Shown piece by piece: positions 1 through 6,551 of a DNA stretch of 14,608 nucleotides. The DNA is from Firmicutes bacterium CAG:124 (GTDB lineage: Bacteria; Bacillota; Clostridia; Oscillospirales; Oscillospiraceae): contig HF990610.1 in the NCBI GenBank assembly GCA_000432135.1, forward strand, positions 1 through 14,608. The letters are read 5' to 3'. How positions within the stretch are numbered: position 1 is the first letter of the stretch; the number at the start of each line of letters is the position of its first letter. The notes under the pieces are model-generated. The model saw only the letters and a program-made list of their open reading frames with translations. It ran no database searches and was not told where the DNA came from. A program made the translations under genes and the position numbers.

Positions 1-73
1 CAGCGCAGCGTGAAAAGATCCGCTGTCCGGGTGCATTGGGAGTTTTCAGATACACCCTAAGCCGATTTCTCTG

Positions 74-925
74 TCACCGGGCGCCGAAGCGCTCCGCATA
101 GCCGCAGCGGCGGCAGAGCGGGGCGGCGCGCTCGCCGCGTGCAAAGCCCTCGCGTATCGCGCAGGCCGGCAGCGACGCAAGAATGTCGGAAAGCGCCTGC
201 CGGAACAGGTTCCCCAGCGCAAGCGCGCCCTCGTTGTCAAGGCAGCACGGCACGACCGTGCCGTCGGAAAGCACGGCGATCTGGTCGCTGAGCGCGCGGC
301 AGCGGCCCTGGCTCCCACGCTCTGCCGCCTGCTCGTCCGGCCAGTCAAAGCGCTCTCCGAAGCTGACGAACACACCGTCCTCCAGCCGCCAGCCCCACGT
401 ATTTTTCTGCCACACGCCGGGAAAGGCCGCGTGCAGCTGCGCCAGAATCTCCGCGTTCCGGTCGTGCAGACCCTTCGTCTGCGCGCCGTCGAGATTCCAG
501 AGGCGGAAATCTGTCAGAATGCCCGATTTTTTTGCCGCATGGGCAAAGTCCGTGCAGCCCGTCAGATAGCCGGAAAAATCCCCGGCCTCGTTCGCCTCGA
601 AGCTGTGCAGACTGATAGAGACCTTGCGCAGCGCGGGCGCGTCGAGCAGCGCCGCCTGCTTCTTTGGCAGCAGCGTCCCGTTTGTCGTGAGCGTCGCGCG
701 GAAGCCGAGTGCCCGGCAGATCTCCAGCAGCTCCGGCAGCTGCGGGTGCAGCAGCGGCTCGCCCATGACGTGCAGGTACAGGTATTGCCCATATGGCCGG
801 AGCTTCGCAGCCAGCGTGCGAAAGTCCTCCGGCGATAAAAACGCGGCAGGCCGCTTCGTGCCGGGACAGAAGCTGCACGAAAGATTGCAGCAGGTCGTGA
901 TCTCAAGATACATCCGTGAAAACAT
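74..925 (-). CDS. Radical SAM / SPASM-like domain protein
   Basis: Predicted radical S-adenosylmethionine enzyme of 283 residues; the substrate is unknown. With the start used here, the CxxxCxxC cluster motif is C13-NLS-C17-SF-C20, just after a YLEITTC strand. That is the usual place in short radical SAM/SPASM proteins. An MGEPLLHP stretch matches the GGEP-like SAM-binding region. The C-terminal part carries Cys residues (RCRALSD, VPCCLDNEG, PLCRRCG) that look like a SPASM/twitch auxiliary-cluster region. An in-frame ATG lies upstream at 946. I prefer the ATG at 925 because an AAGGCGG ribosome binding site (940-934 on minus) sits 8 bases ahead of it, while 946 has no good site. It stands alone, divergent from the sprT-like gene. 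Family call confident; specific role not assignable. Confidence 0.85.
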   Translation of the reverse strand: MFSRMYLEITTCCNLSCSFCPGTKRPAAFLSPEDFRTLAAKLRPYGQYLYLHVMGEPLLHPQLPELLEICRALGFRATLTTNGTLLPKKQAALLDAPALRKVSISLHSFEANEAGDFSGYLTGCTDFAHAAKKSGILTDFRLWNLDGAQTKGLHDRNAEILAQLHAAFPGVWQKNTWGWRLEDGVFVSFGERFDWPDEQAAERGSQGRCRALSDQIAVLSDGTVVPCCLDNEGALALGNLFRQALSDILASLPACAIREGFARGERAAPLCRRCGYAERFGAR

Positions 926-956
926 AGGAAAAACCGCCTTTTTCATTCTGATATCC

Positions 957-985
957 AGTATACCGGCTTTTGCGCCAAAAGGAAA
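957..985 (-). promoter_or_regulatory. Possible promoter of the radical SAM gene
   Basis: On the minus strand a TATACT -10 hexamer occupies 962-957 (5 of 6 consensus). A weak TTTCCT lies 17 bases upstream at 985-980. Transcription would begin near 950, leaving the AAGGCGG site and the ATG at 925 in a sensible leader. The -35 is poor, so this is tentative. Confidence 0.35.
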
Positions 986-987
986 GA

Positions 988-1016
988 TGGAAAAACCGCG
1001 CCCGCTGTGCTATCAT
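988..1016 (+). promoter_or_regulatory. Probable promoter of the sprT-like operon
   Basis: TGGAAA (988-993) and TATCAT (1011-1016) are separated by 17 bases, and TGC directly precedes the -10, giving an extended -10 element. The predicted start near 1023 lies just ahead of the GGAGG at 1029-1033 that serves the ATG at 1042. Position and spacing agree with the chosen gene start. Confidence 0.55.
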
Positions 1017-1041
1017 GGATGCAGAAACGGAGGCGATGCGG

Positions 1042-1578
1042 ATGTGGACGCTTGCACAGGTGCAGGCGGAGTACCGGCGGCTGGACAGACTGCTCGGGAT
1101 CGACACGAGCCGCGTGGCCGTGTCCTTTTCCCGGCGCATGACGCGGCAGTACGGCGTATGCACGTTCGTCAAAAACAGGCCGCAGGAGATCCGCCTTGCG
1201 GACTTTCTGCGGCGGGAGGATCAGGTCTTCTGGGACACGGCCCGGCATGAATATGCCCACGCCGCCGCGGCGATCCTCACCGGAAAACGCCACGGGCATG
1301 ACGAGGCGTGGAAGGCTGTCTGCCGGAAAATCGGCTGCCCGCCGGAGCGGCTTGCGCCCAGCTGCGAGGCAGCGGCCGAGAACCGGAGACGCATTGAGGC
1401 CGTGCGCGGCGTGTATGTCGTGACGTGCCTCGGCTGCGGAGCGGAATCCCGGTATCTGCGGCGTGGGACAGTCGTACAGGCATTGGAGGAAAAGCGCGGC
1501 GGCATCCGCTGCCGCCGGTGCGGCGGGAAGAAATTCAGTCTTGAAAAGCGGTATGAACCGCAGGAGGAGCACACATGA
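1042..1578 (+). CDS. SprT-like zinc metalloprotease-domain protein
   Basis: Protein of 178 residues resembling the SprT/Spartan-type zincin fold. The active-site motif is H69-E70-Y-A-H73. A likely third zinc ligand is H86 in the HGHDEAW stretch, matching the GHxxxW block of the family. A C-terminal zinc ribbon is formed by C129/C132 and C157/C160. SprT-like proteases in other organisms act on DNA-protein crosslinks; the bacterial substrate is not known to me. Other in-frame starts are TTG 970, ATG 1015 and ATG 1036. I chose ATG 1042 because the GGAGG at 1029-1033 lies 8 bases upstream, whereas 1036 is only 2 bases away. Its stop overlaps the next start (ATGA at 1575-1578), indicating translational coupling. 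Confidence 0.8.
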   Translation: MWTLAQVQAEYRRLDRLLGIDTSRVAVSFSRRMTRQYGVCTFVKNRPQEIRLADFLRREDQVFWDTARHEYAHAAAAILTGKRHGHDEAWKAVCRKIGCPPERLAPSCEAAAENRRRIEAVRGVYVVTCLGCGAESRYLRRGTVVQALEEKRGGIRCRRCGGKKFSLEKRYEPQEEHT

Positions 1579-2036
1579 CAAAAGCAGAACGCGCACGAGA
1601 ACTGTTTCTGGAGGGCTGCAACTGCGCGCAGGCCGTCTTTCTGGCCTTTGCGGAGGACAAGCTGGATAGAGAGACTGCGTTGAAGATCGCCTCCGGCTTT
1701 GGAGGCGGGATGGCCGGTATGCGCGATGTATGCGGCGCGGTCAGCGGGATGTTCATGGCCTACGGCCTGCTCTGCGGCCCGGCAGACCCGACCGACCGGG
1801 CAGCGAAAACGAACAATTACGCGGCGCTGCGGCAGCTCGCGGGAGAATTTGAGGCACGCAATGGCTCGATCATCTGCCGCCAGCTGCTGGGCCTCGACCC
1901 AAATTTCAAGCCCCAGCCGCCCGAACCGCGCACCGACAGCTATTACAAAAAGCGCCCGTGCCCGGAAATGGTCTTCTGCGCAGCCGACATTCTGGAAACC
2001 TATCTGGCCGGAGAGGCAGAAACGCCGACCGCTTAA
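1575..2036 (+). CDS. C_GCAxxG_C_C family protein
   Basis: Protein of 153 residues belonging to the C_GCAxxG_C_C family, a small Cys-containing family of unproven, presumably redox-related function. Recognised by EGCNCAQAVF near the N-terminus (C15, C17), a glycine-rich GFGGGMAGM segment, DVCGAVSG (C53), C67, ICRQLLGLD (C101) and a C-terminal FCAADILE (C129, C135). Position 15 is a Cys next to the usual NCAQ Cys, creating a CxC pair. No signal peptide or clear membrane segment, so probably cytosolic. It overlaps the sprT-like gene by four bases and is followed after 16 bases by the amidohydrolase pseudogene, so the three look like one transcript. Confidence 0.8.
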   Translation: MTKAERARELFLEGCNCAQAVFLAFAEDKLDRETALKIASGFGGGMAGMRDVCGAVSGMFMAYGLLCGPADPTDRAAKTNNYAALRQLAGEFEARNGSIICRQLLGLDPNFKPQPPEPRTDSYYKKRPCPEMVFCAADILETYLAGEAETPTA

Positions 2037-2052
2037 AATTGAAGGGATCGTT

Positions 2053-2681
2053 ATGGCTGCTGCAAACTGGAGAACGCTGAAAAAGATCGACGCCCATATT
2101 CATATCCTGCCGGACGCGGTACATGCCGCCAATCCCGACGCTGACGATGTGTGGATGTATGCAGATCTGCGGCAATATGTGCAGATCATGCGCTGGACGG
2201 CATCAAGCTTCACCCGAACAATTCCGGGCTGGCACTCGATTCCGACTATAATTGCGCGATCTTCGCGTTTGCACAGGAGCGGCGCATTCCCGTCGCCGTT
2301 CATTCCTATCCGAATGCGGAGGATGATCTGTCGGCGGCGAAGCGCATCGTGAAAACGGCGGAGCGCTATCCGGATCTAAAGCTGATCGTCTCGCACATGG
2401 GAGCGTTTCAGTGGGAACGCCTGCTTCCGCTTGCCTGTTATGTGGATCTGTCCGCGATCCTGCCCGATTATGCCCGCAGATATGGCGTTGAAGGGACGAA
2501 CGCGCTTCTGCGGAAATTCGGCCCGAGGCGGCTCCTCTTTGCAACCGATTTTCCCGCCAGTCGCAGTCTGCGGCCCGAAGAGATCTACACCGTTTATTGC
2601 GGGATTCTTGACCAAATGGATTTCACGCCGGAGGAAGCGGCAGGGATCGCGTATAAAAACGCAGTCGGCCTACTGGGGTGA
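2053..2681 (+). pseudogene. Amidohydrolase (amidohydrolase_2/TIM-barrel type), internally deleted and frameshifted
   Basis: The N-terminal part starts at ATG 2053 behind GAAGGGA (2041-2047). It carries the metal-binding DAHIHILPD motif and continues to YVQIM. At about 2187-2192 the amidohydrolase sequence jumps to another frame and resumes with LDGIKLHPNNSG, then AVHSYPN, SHMGAFQWE, YVDLSAILPDY and LLFATDFP up to the stop at 2679-2681. The first frame runs on as unrelated residues to a stop near 2352. From memory of the family, about 60-80 residues normally separate these two blocks, so the simplest reading is an internal deletion of a non-multiple of three. The catalytic barrel would be broken. 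The C-terminal His and Asp motifs remain, so the lesion looks recent, or it could be an assembly error. Confidence 0.75.
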
Positions 2682-2697
2682 AGAAAGCCGCTTGGGA

Positions 2698-2845
2698 TGC
2701 ACCGTTTTTGCGGGAATTCTCGGCGAATTCGTTACATTTTTCGGGCCGACAGAGTCGTCGGCCCCTACGCCGAAACTTCAATGCCTCTGTAATCCGTAGG
2801 GGCGGACGACTCTGTCCGCCCGCAGGATGCACTGGTTTTTGTATA
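2698..2845. repeat. Palindromic intergenic repeat element, copy 1 (compound)
   Basis: Two 27-base units face each other: 2743-2769 and 2795-2821 are near-perfect reverse complements. Each is also a hairpin by itself, with 8-bp stems GGGCCGAC/GTCGGCCC and GGGCGGAC/GTCCGCCC and 6-base loops. A flanking module at 2698-2728 (TGCAC...GGCGAAT, 31 bases) recurs beside the second copy at 10340-10370 with 23 of 31 bases identical. The GCACTGGTTTT flank after unit 2 also recurs there. This looks like a non-coding dispersed element of REP/MITE type; no transposase is present. Confidence 0.7.
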
Positions 2846-2852
2846 GAACAGA

Positions 2853-2879
2853 CAGGCCCGCCGAAGACCGGCGGGCCTG
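2853..2879 (+). terminator. GC-rich hairpin, possible terminator of the plus-strand operon
   Basis: A perfect 11-bp stem (CAGGCCCGCCG / CGGCGGGCCTG) with a 5-base loop is followed by CTTTAT. The stem is very stable but the T-tract is short, so efficiency is uncertain. It lies in the convergent gap between the amidohydrolase pseudogene and the feo operon. Confidence 0.5.
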
Positions 2880-2887
2880 CTTTATGA

Positions 2888-2923
2888 AAAACCGCTCTGC
2901 CGGCATGGGGACAGAGCGGTTTT
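2888..2923 (-). terminator. Bidirectional intrinsic terminator at the end of the feo operon
   Basis: A 12-bp stem AAAACCGCTCTG / CAGAGCGGTTTT encloses a 12-base loop. Read on the minus strand it lies 14 bases past the stop of the HMA gene and ends in a run of five T. Read on plus it ends in TTTT, so it can also stop transcripts from the upstream plus-strand operon. Confidence 0.75.
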
Positions 2924-2937
2924 CCGCAATAGGGGAA

Positions 2938-3192
2938 TTACTTCTTGAAAAGGGAGAACTTCTTTTTTTCGTAGGGCTCGCTGGACGCGTCCGTGACCTC
3001 GTAGCCGGTCGCGTGGACGGCAGCCTTGACAGCCTCGATGTCCAGCGGCTCGTCGGTCAGGACAACGGCCTCACCCTTTGCGTGCGACGACGTGACCTTC
3101 TTGACGGGCGCAGCCTTGCGGATGGTGTCGTTGATGTGCGATTCGCACATACCGCACATCATGCCGTCGATTTTAAGCGTTGTTTGATACAT
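2938..3192 (-). CDS. Heavy-metal-associated (HMA) domain protein
   Basis: Small cytosolic protein of 84 residues with one HMA ferredoxin-like domain. The metal-binding motif is G10-MMC-GMC-E, with C13 and C16 forming the CxxC pair. A typical KVTSSHAKGEAVV strand and an IEAVKAAVHATGYEV helix-strand end follow. The tail is Lys-rich (KKKFSLFKK). Family members are copper or other soft-metal chaperones, or domains of P-type ATPases. No ATPase is nearby: the gene is last in the feo operon, 15 bases after the FeoB-associated gene. Its role beside an Fe2+ transporter is unclear; metal delivery or sensing is possible. Confidence 0.85.
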   Translation of the reverse strand: MYQTTLKIDGMMCGMCESHINDTIRKAAPVKKVTSSHAKGEAVVLTDEPLDIEAVKAAVHATGYEVTDASSEPYEKKKFSLFKK

Positions 3193-3207
3193 GATGCAGA
3201 CCCTCTG

Positions 3208-3381
3208 TTATTGCTGATGGTGGCAGCAGCCCGCATTTGCGCAGTGCGCGCAGCCCGCGCCGCAGGAACTTTTTCCCTGTTTCTTCTGCCGGATCAGATA
3301 GCGCACGATTGCGATGACAATGACAAGCAGAACGGCTGAAACAAGGATCGTTCCAAGATTTTGTGCGATCCATGCAAACAT
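3208..3381 (-). CDS. FeoB-associated Cys-rich membrane protein
   Basis: Protein of 57 residues matching the small FeoB-associated family. One N-terminal membrane helix covers about residues 5-29, then a basic RQKKQGK linker and a tail with C40, C44, C47, C52, C53 and His at 46, 54 and 55. The start at 3381 has a strong AAAGGAG ribosome binding site with about 8 bases spacing. An ATG-like upstream extension to 3426 would run into the 3414-3444 hairpin and is not supported. It lies between feoB and the HMA gene. The Cys/His tail could bind iron, but its function is not established; it parallels the role of FeoC in other bacteria only by position. Confidence 0.85.
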   Translation of the reverse strand: MFAWIAQNLGTILVSAVLLVIVIAIVRYLIRQKKQGKSSCGAGCAHCANAGCCHHQQ

Positions 3382-3413
3382 GAGAATCACTCCTTTACTC
3401 GCTGTTTGCCGGA

Positions 3414-3444
3414 AGCAAGACCGCATATCCCATGCGGTCTTGCT
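3414..3444 (-). other. Strong hairpin between feoB and the small downstream genes
   Basis: A perfect 13-bp stem (AGCAAGACCGCAT / ATGCGGTCTTGCT) with a 5-base loop lies 14 bases after the feoB stop on the minus strand. Neither strand has a T-tract after it, so it is not a standard intrinsic terminator. It could protect the 3' end of a feoB transcript or mark a processing point that sets different levels of feoB and the small genes. Confidence 0.6.
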
Positions 3445-3458
3445 CCGTGAAAAATTGA

Positions 3459-5957
3459 TTACTTGATCTTCGTGGTCAGCTTGGTAGCTTCCTTATAGGG
3501 CTTGACAAGCATATAAACGATGACTGCGAGCAGGGCTGCGCCGACGATCACGCCGAGGACATTGCCGCTGCCGGTGAGCAGAGCGCCGAACTGGTTGACC
3601 ATGAGGGCAATTGCATACGCGAAGCCGCACTGATAGCCGATTGCGAACCAGGTCCACTTCTGGCTGTTCATCTCGCGCTTGATGGCGCCGATGGCCGCGA
3701 AGCACGGAGCGCACAGAAGGTTGAAGACCAGGAAGGAGTAGCCGGTGATGCCGTTGAAGGCGCTTGCAAGGTTCTGATAGACCGTGCCGTCGCCGCCGCC
3801 ATAGAGGATGCCAAGCGTGCCGACGATGTTCTCCTTGGCGACAAGGCCGGTGATGGAGGCAACAACTGCCTGCCAGTTGCCCCAGCCGAGCGGAGCGAAG
3901 ATCCAGGCGATGGCACCGCCGATCTTGGCGAGGATGGAGTAGTTGATCTCTTCGTCAGAGAGCATCCGGAAGCCGTCCTCGGCCCAGCCGAAGTAGGTGG
4001 TGAACCAGACGAAGATGGTGGACAGAAGGATGATCGTACCGGCCTTCTTGATGAAGGACCAGCCACGCTCCCACATACTGCGCAGCACGTTGCCAAGGGT
4101 CGGCCAGTGATACGCGGGCAGCTCCATAACGAACGGAGCAGGATCGCCGGAGAACATCTTGGTCTTCTTCAGCATGATGCCGGAAATGATGATGGCGGCC
4201 ATGCCGATGAAGTATGCGGAGGTGGAGACCCATGCGCTGCCGCCGAACAGAGCGCCGGCGATCATGCCGATGAACGGCACCTTTGCGCCGCAGGGGATGA
4301 AGGTGGTGGTCATGATCGTCATACGGCGGTCACGTTCATTTTCTATGGTACGCGAAGCCATAACGCCCGGAATGCCGCAGCCGGTACCGATAAGCATCGG
4401 GATGAAGGACTTGCCGGACAGGCCGAACTTACGGAAGATACGGTCCAGAACGAAGGCGATACGGGCCATATAGCCGCACGCTTCGAGGAAGGCCAGCATG
4501 AGGAACAGAACGAGCATCTGCGGCACGAAGCCGAGAACTGCGCCGACACCGGCGACGATGCCGTCGAGGATCAGGCCGTGCAGCCAGCCGTCTTCGGGAA
4601 CGTTGCCCGCATCGAGCAGATTGCCGATCAGAACCGGAACACCGGGGACCCAAACGCCGTAGTCAGCGGGATCGGGCTCGTCAAAACCGTTCTCCTCAAA
4701 GTAGCTGACAGCATCAACATAGGTCATGCCGATCGTAGTCTCTTCGTCTGCGTCGTCGGGGATGGAATCATAATAGACTGTCATATCATTGAGGGCAAGG
4801 GTTTCTTCGTCCTCGACCTCGATGGTCGTGCTTTCAGAATCGGCGGTCACGGCCTTCATCTCAGCCAGAGCCGCGTCAGCATCGAAGTCTTCGGCTTCGG
4901 TGTCAAGCTCATAGTAGCCGCTGATCGCGTCGCTTGCGGCAGCGTATTCGTCAGCTGCGTCGTTATAAGCGGAGGAGCCAATGCCGAGCAGGTGCCAGCC
5001 GTCGCCGAACAGGCCGTCGTTCGCCCAGTCCGTTGCCGGTGCGCCGACACCGACCATGGCGACCCAGTACACGATGAACATGACAACTGCGAAGATCGGC
5101 AGGCCCAGCCAGCGGTTGGTGACGATCTTATCGATCTTGTCGGAGCTGGAAAGCTTACCGGCGTTCTTTTTCTTGTAGCAGCTCTTGATGACCTGCGCGA
5201 TGTACACATAGCGCTCGTTGGTGATGATGGACTCTGCATCGTCGTCCAGCTCCGTCTCAGCGGCCTTGATGTCCGCCTCGATGTGCTTCATGACGTCTGC
5301 GGGGATGCTCAGCTGTTCGAGTACCTTATCGTCACGCTCGAAGATCTTGATGGCATACCAGCGCTGCTGCGCAGCGGGCTTGTCATGCAGAACAGCCTCT
5401 TCGATGTGCGCGATGGCGTGCTCGACCGGGCCGGAGAAGGTGTGCTGCGGCTCGGTGTGGGGGCCTGCAGCGGCCTTGACGGCTGCTTCCGCGGCTTCCA
5501 TAATGCCTGTGCCCTTCAGAGCGGAGATCTCCAGAACAGGGCAGCCCAGCTGACGGGACAGCTCCTTGATGTTGATCTGGTCTCCGTTCTTCTTGACGAC
5601 GTCCATCATGTTGATCGCCACGACGACCGGGATGCCAAGCTCGGTCAGCTGTGTGGTGAGGTAGAGGTTGCGCTCAAGGTTCGTGCCGTCGACGATGTTC
5701 AGAATCGCGTCGGGGCGTTCGGTGATCAGATAGTTACGGGAGACGACCTCTTCGAGCGTGTAGGGGGACAGAGAATAAATACCGGGAAGGTCCATGATCA
5801 CGACGTCGTCGTGCTTCTTCAGCTTGCCTTCCTTCTTTTCGACCGTGACGCCCGGCCAGTTGCCGACGAACTGGTTCGAACCGGTCAGCGCGTTGAACAG
5901 CGTGGTTTTACCGCTGTTTGGGTTGCCCGCAAGGGCAATTTTGATCTGTTTTTCCAT
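3459..5957 (-). CDS. feoB: Ferrous iron transport protein B (GTPase-permease)
   Basis: FeoB of 832 residues imports Fe2+ across the cytoplasmic membrane. The N-terminal G domain shows G1 GNPNSGKTT (11-19), G2 around GVTVE (36-40), G3 DLPG (56-59), G4 NMMD (116-119) and G5 SALKG (145-149). A helical GDI-like region follows to about residue 275. Membrane helices start near 284. The two gate motifs carry C527 (GTGCGIPGVMASR) and C556 (IPCGAKVPF). An Asp/Glu-rich insert lies between the first and second membrane helices, about residues 318-435. E. coli FeoB is about 773 residues, so this one is long mainly because of that insert. It follows the second feoA by 26 bases. Start ATG 5957 has AAAAGGAGCAGG upstream. 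Confidence 0.97.
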   Translation of the reverse strand: MEKQIKIALAGNPNSGKTTLFNALTGSNQFVGNWPGVTVEKKEGKLKKHDDVVIMDLPGIYSLSPYTLEEVVSRNYLITERPDAILNIVDGTNLERNLYLTTQLTELGIPVVVAINMMDVVKKNGDQINIKELSRQLGCPVLEISALKGTGIMEAAEAAVKAAAGPHTEPQHTFSGPVEHAIAHIEEAVLHDKPAAQQRWYAIKIFERDDKVLEQLSIPADVMKHIEADIKAAETELDDDAESIITNERYVYIAQVIKSCYKKKNAGKLSSSDKIDKIVTNRWLGLPIFAVVMFIVYWVAMVGVGAPATDWANDGLFGDGWHLLGIGSSAYNDAADEYAAASDAISGYYELDTEAEDFDADAALAEMKAVTADSESTTIEVEDEETLALNDMTVYYDSIPDDADEETTIGMTYVDAVSYFEENGFDEPDPADYGVWVPGVPVLIGNLLDAGNVPEDGWLHGLILDGIVAGVGAVLGFVPQMLVLFLMLAFLEACGYMARIAFVLDRIFRKFGLSGKSFIPMLIGTGCGIPGVMASRTIENERDRRMTIMTTTFIPCGAKVPFIGMIAGALFGGSAWVSTSAYFIGMAAIIISGIMLKKTKMFSGDPAPFVMELPAYHWPTLGNVLRSMWERGWSFIKKAGTIILLSTIFVWFTTYFGWAEDGFRMLSDEEINYSILAKIGGAIAWIFAPLGWGNWQAVVASITGLVAKENIVGTLGILYGGGDGTVYQNLASAFNGITGYSFLVFNLLCAPCFAAIGAIKREMNSQKWTWFAIGYQCGFAYAIALMVNQFGALLTGSGNVLGVIVGAALLAVIVYMLVKPYKEATKLTTKIK

Positions 5958-5983
5958 CTTCCTGCTCCTTTTGACCAGATTCT

Positions 5984-6205
5984 TTATGCAATTTCGATCA
6001 TTTCGGTGTCAGCCTTCCGCAGGCTCAGCTCATAGCCGCGGACCGTGACCTCCATCGGATCGCCAAGCGGTGCAACCTTGCGGATATAAACCTCGGTGCC
6101 CTTGGTGATACCCATGTCCATGATCCGGCGCTTGATAGGGCCTTCGCCGTGGAGCTTGACGACCTTGACAGTATCGCCGATTTTTGCGTCCTTCAACGTT
6201 TTCAT
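5984..6205 (-). CDS. feoA: FeoA family protein (second of two)
   Basis: Small cytosolic SH3-like FeoA protein, 73 residues. Family features are the LKDAKIGDTVKVVKL opening, the IKRRIMDMGI-KGTEVYI core and the PMEVTVRGYELSLRKADTEMI end. FeoA supports Fe2+ import by FeoB, probably through contact with its cytoplasmic domain. It follows the first feoA by 12 bases and precedes feoB by 26. The RMMDMGI-type central motif is closer to classic FeoA than that of its neighbour. GGAGA upstream of ATG 6205 supports the start. Confidence 0.93.
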   Translation of the reverse strand: MKTLKDAKIGDTVKVVKLHGEGPIKRRIMDMGITKGTEVYIRKVAPLGDPMEVTVRGYELSLRKADTEMIEIA

Positions 6206-6217
6206 GTTCTTCTCTCC

Positions 6218-6427
6218 TTAAACCATGATTTTACGGGCCATCTCTTCACTGATCGCCACGCGTGATTCCTTGACTTTTACAATCACGTTTCCATTCAGGC
6301 TGGAAACGATCGTAACGGTATCGCCTGCAACGAAGCCCAGCTCCTCCAGATGCTTTTTGACCTCCGGGTTTCCGCCGACCTTTCGGATAATGTTTTCTTC
6401 ACCGGCTGCTGCGAGTGTAAGCGGCAT
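6218..6427 (-). CDS. feoA: FeoA family protein (first of two)
   Basis: FeoA-domain protein of 69 residues, first gene of the feo operon. It shows the KKHLEELGFVAGDTVTIV core and the GNVIVKVKESRVAISEEMARKI end typical of clostridial FeoA proteins. I use ATG 6427; a TTG directly before it (6430) is also open. An AGGA site lies about 4-5 bases ahead of the ATG. It differs clearly in sequence from the second FeoA, so the pair is an old duplication or two subtypes, not a recent copy. The leader of about 100 bases carries operator-like sequences. Confidence 0.9.
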   Translation of the reverse strand: MPLTLAAAGEENIIRKVGGNPEVKKHLEELGFVAGDTVTIVSSLNGNVIVKVKESRVAISEEMARKIMV

Positions 6428-6465
6428 CAAATCCTGCGCCCCCTGTCTGTCTGTAATTCAAGCTG

Positions 6466-6481
6466 CTTAATTGCAATTAAG
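6466..6481. promoter_or_regulatory. Perfect 16-bp palindrome in the feo leader
   Basis: CTTAATTGCAATTAAG equals its own reverse complement. It is AT-rich in a GC-rich genome and lies in the leader between the feo promoter and feoA, about 40 bases before the feoA start. It could be a second operator for an unidentified regulator. It does not fit the GGTTAG-type sites nearby. Confidence 0.45.
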
Positions 6482-6486
6482 GCAGG

Positions 6487-6551
6487 CTAACCAATAGGGA
6501 AAAACAAAGGTTAGACCTCCCTAACCAGTCCACAGTTTAACACGTCTAACC
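6487..6551. promoter_or_regulatory. DtxR/IdeR-like operator cluster between feo and its regulator
   Basis: Four GGTTAG/CTAACC half-sites lie here: CTAACC at 6487-6492, GGTTAG at 6509-6514, CTAACC at 6521-6526 and CTAACC at 6546-6551. The middle pair forms GGTTAG-N6-CTAACC. With the same spacing, AGTTTA (6534-6539) faces CTAACC (6546-6551). GGTTAG/CTAACC is the core of the DtxR/IdeR consensus, although the classical site has closer half-sites. The cluster overlaps the -10, spacer and start region of the feo promoter, as expected for repression by the divergently encoded DtxR-family protein. Confidence 0.65.

Noticed and set aside
1..73. Left edge of the window downstream of the radical SAM gene
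   Set aside because: Only a weak 5-bp GGGTG/CACCC pairing was seen; no terminator, gene or repeat can be supported there.
970..1041. Longer N-terminus of the SprT-like protein from TTG 970 or ATG 1015
   Set aside because: These starts lie within or before the predicted promoter, have no ribosome binding site and add unconserved residues.
2151..2681. C-terminal amidohydrolase fragment as an independent gene
   Set aside because: The codons before about 2190 in this frame are unrelated to the family, there is no convincing ribosome binding site for the ATG at 2151, and the fragment lacks the first metal-binding motif. It is treated as part of the pseudogene.
4107..6035. Very long open frame (642 codons) on plus, antisense to feoB
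   Set aside because: Its product is compositionally odd (Asp/Val/Gly/His-rich repeats) with no recognisable domain, while the minus strand encodes a complete FeoB. It is a codon-bias shadow in GC-rich DNA.
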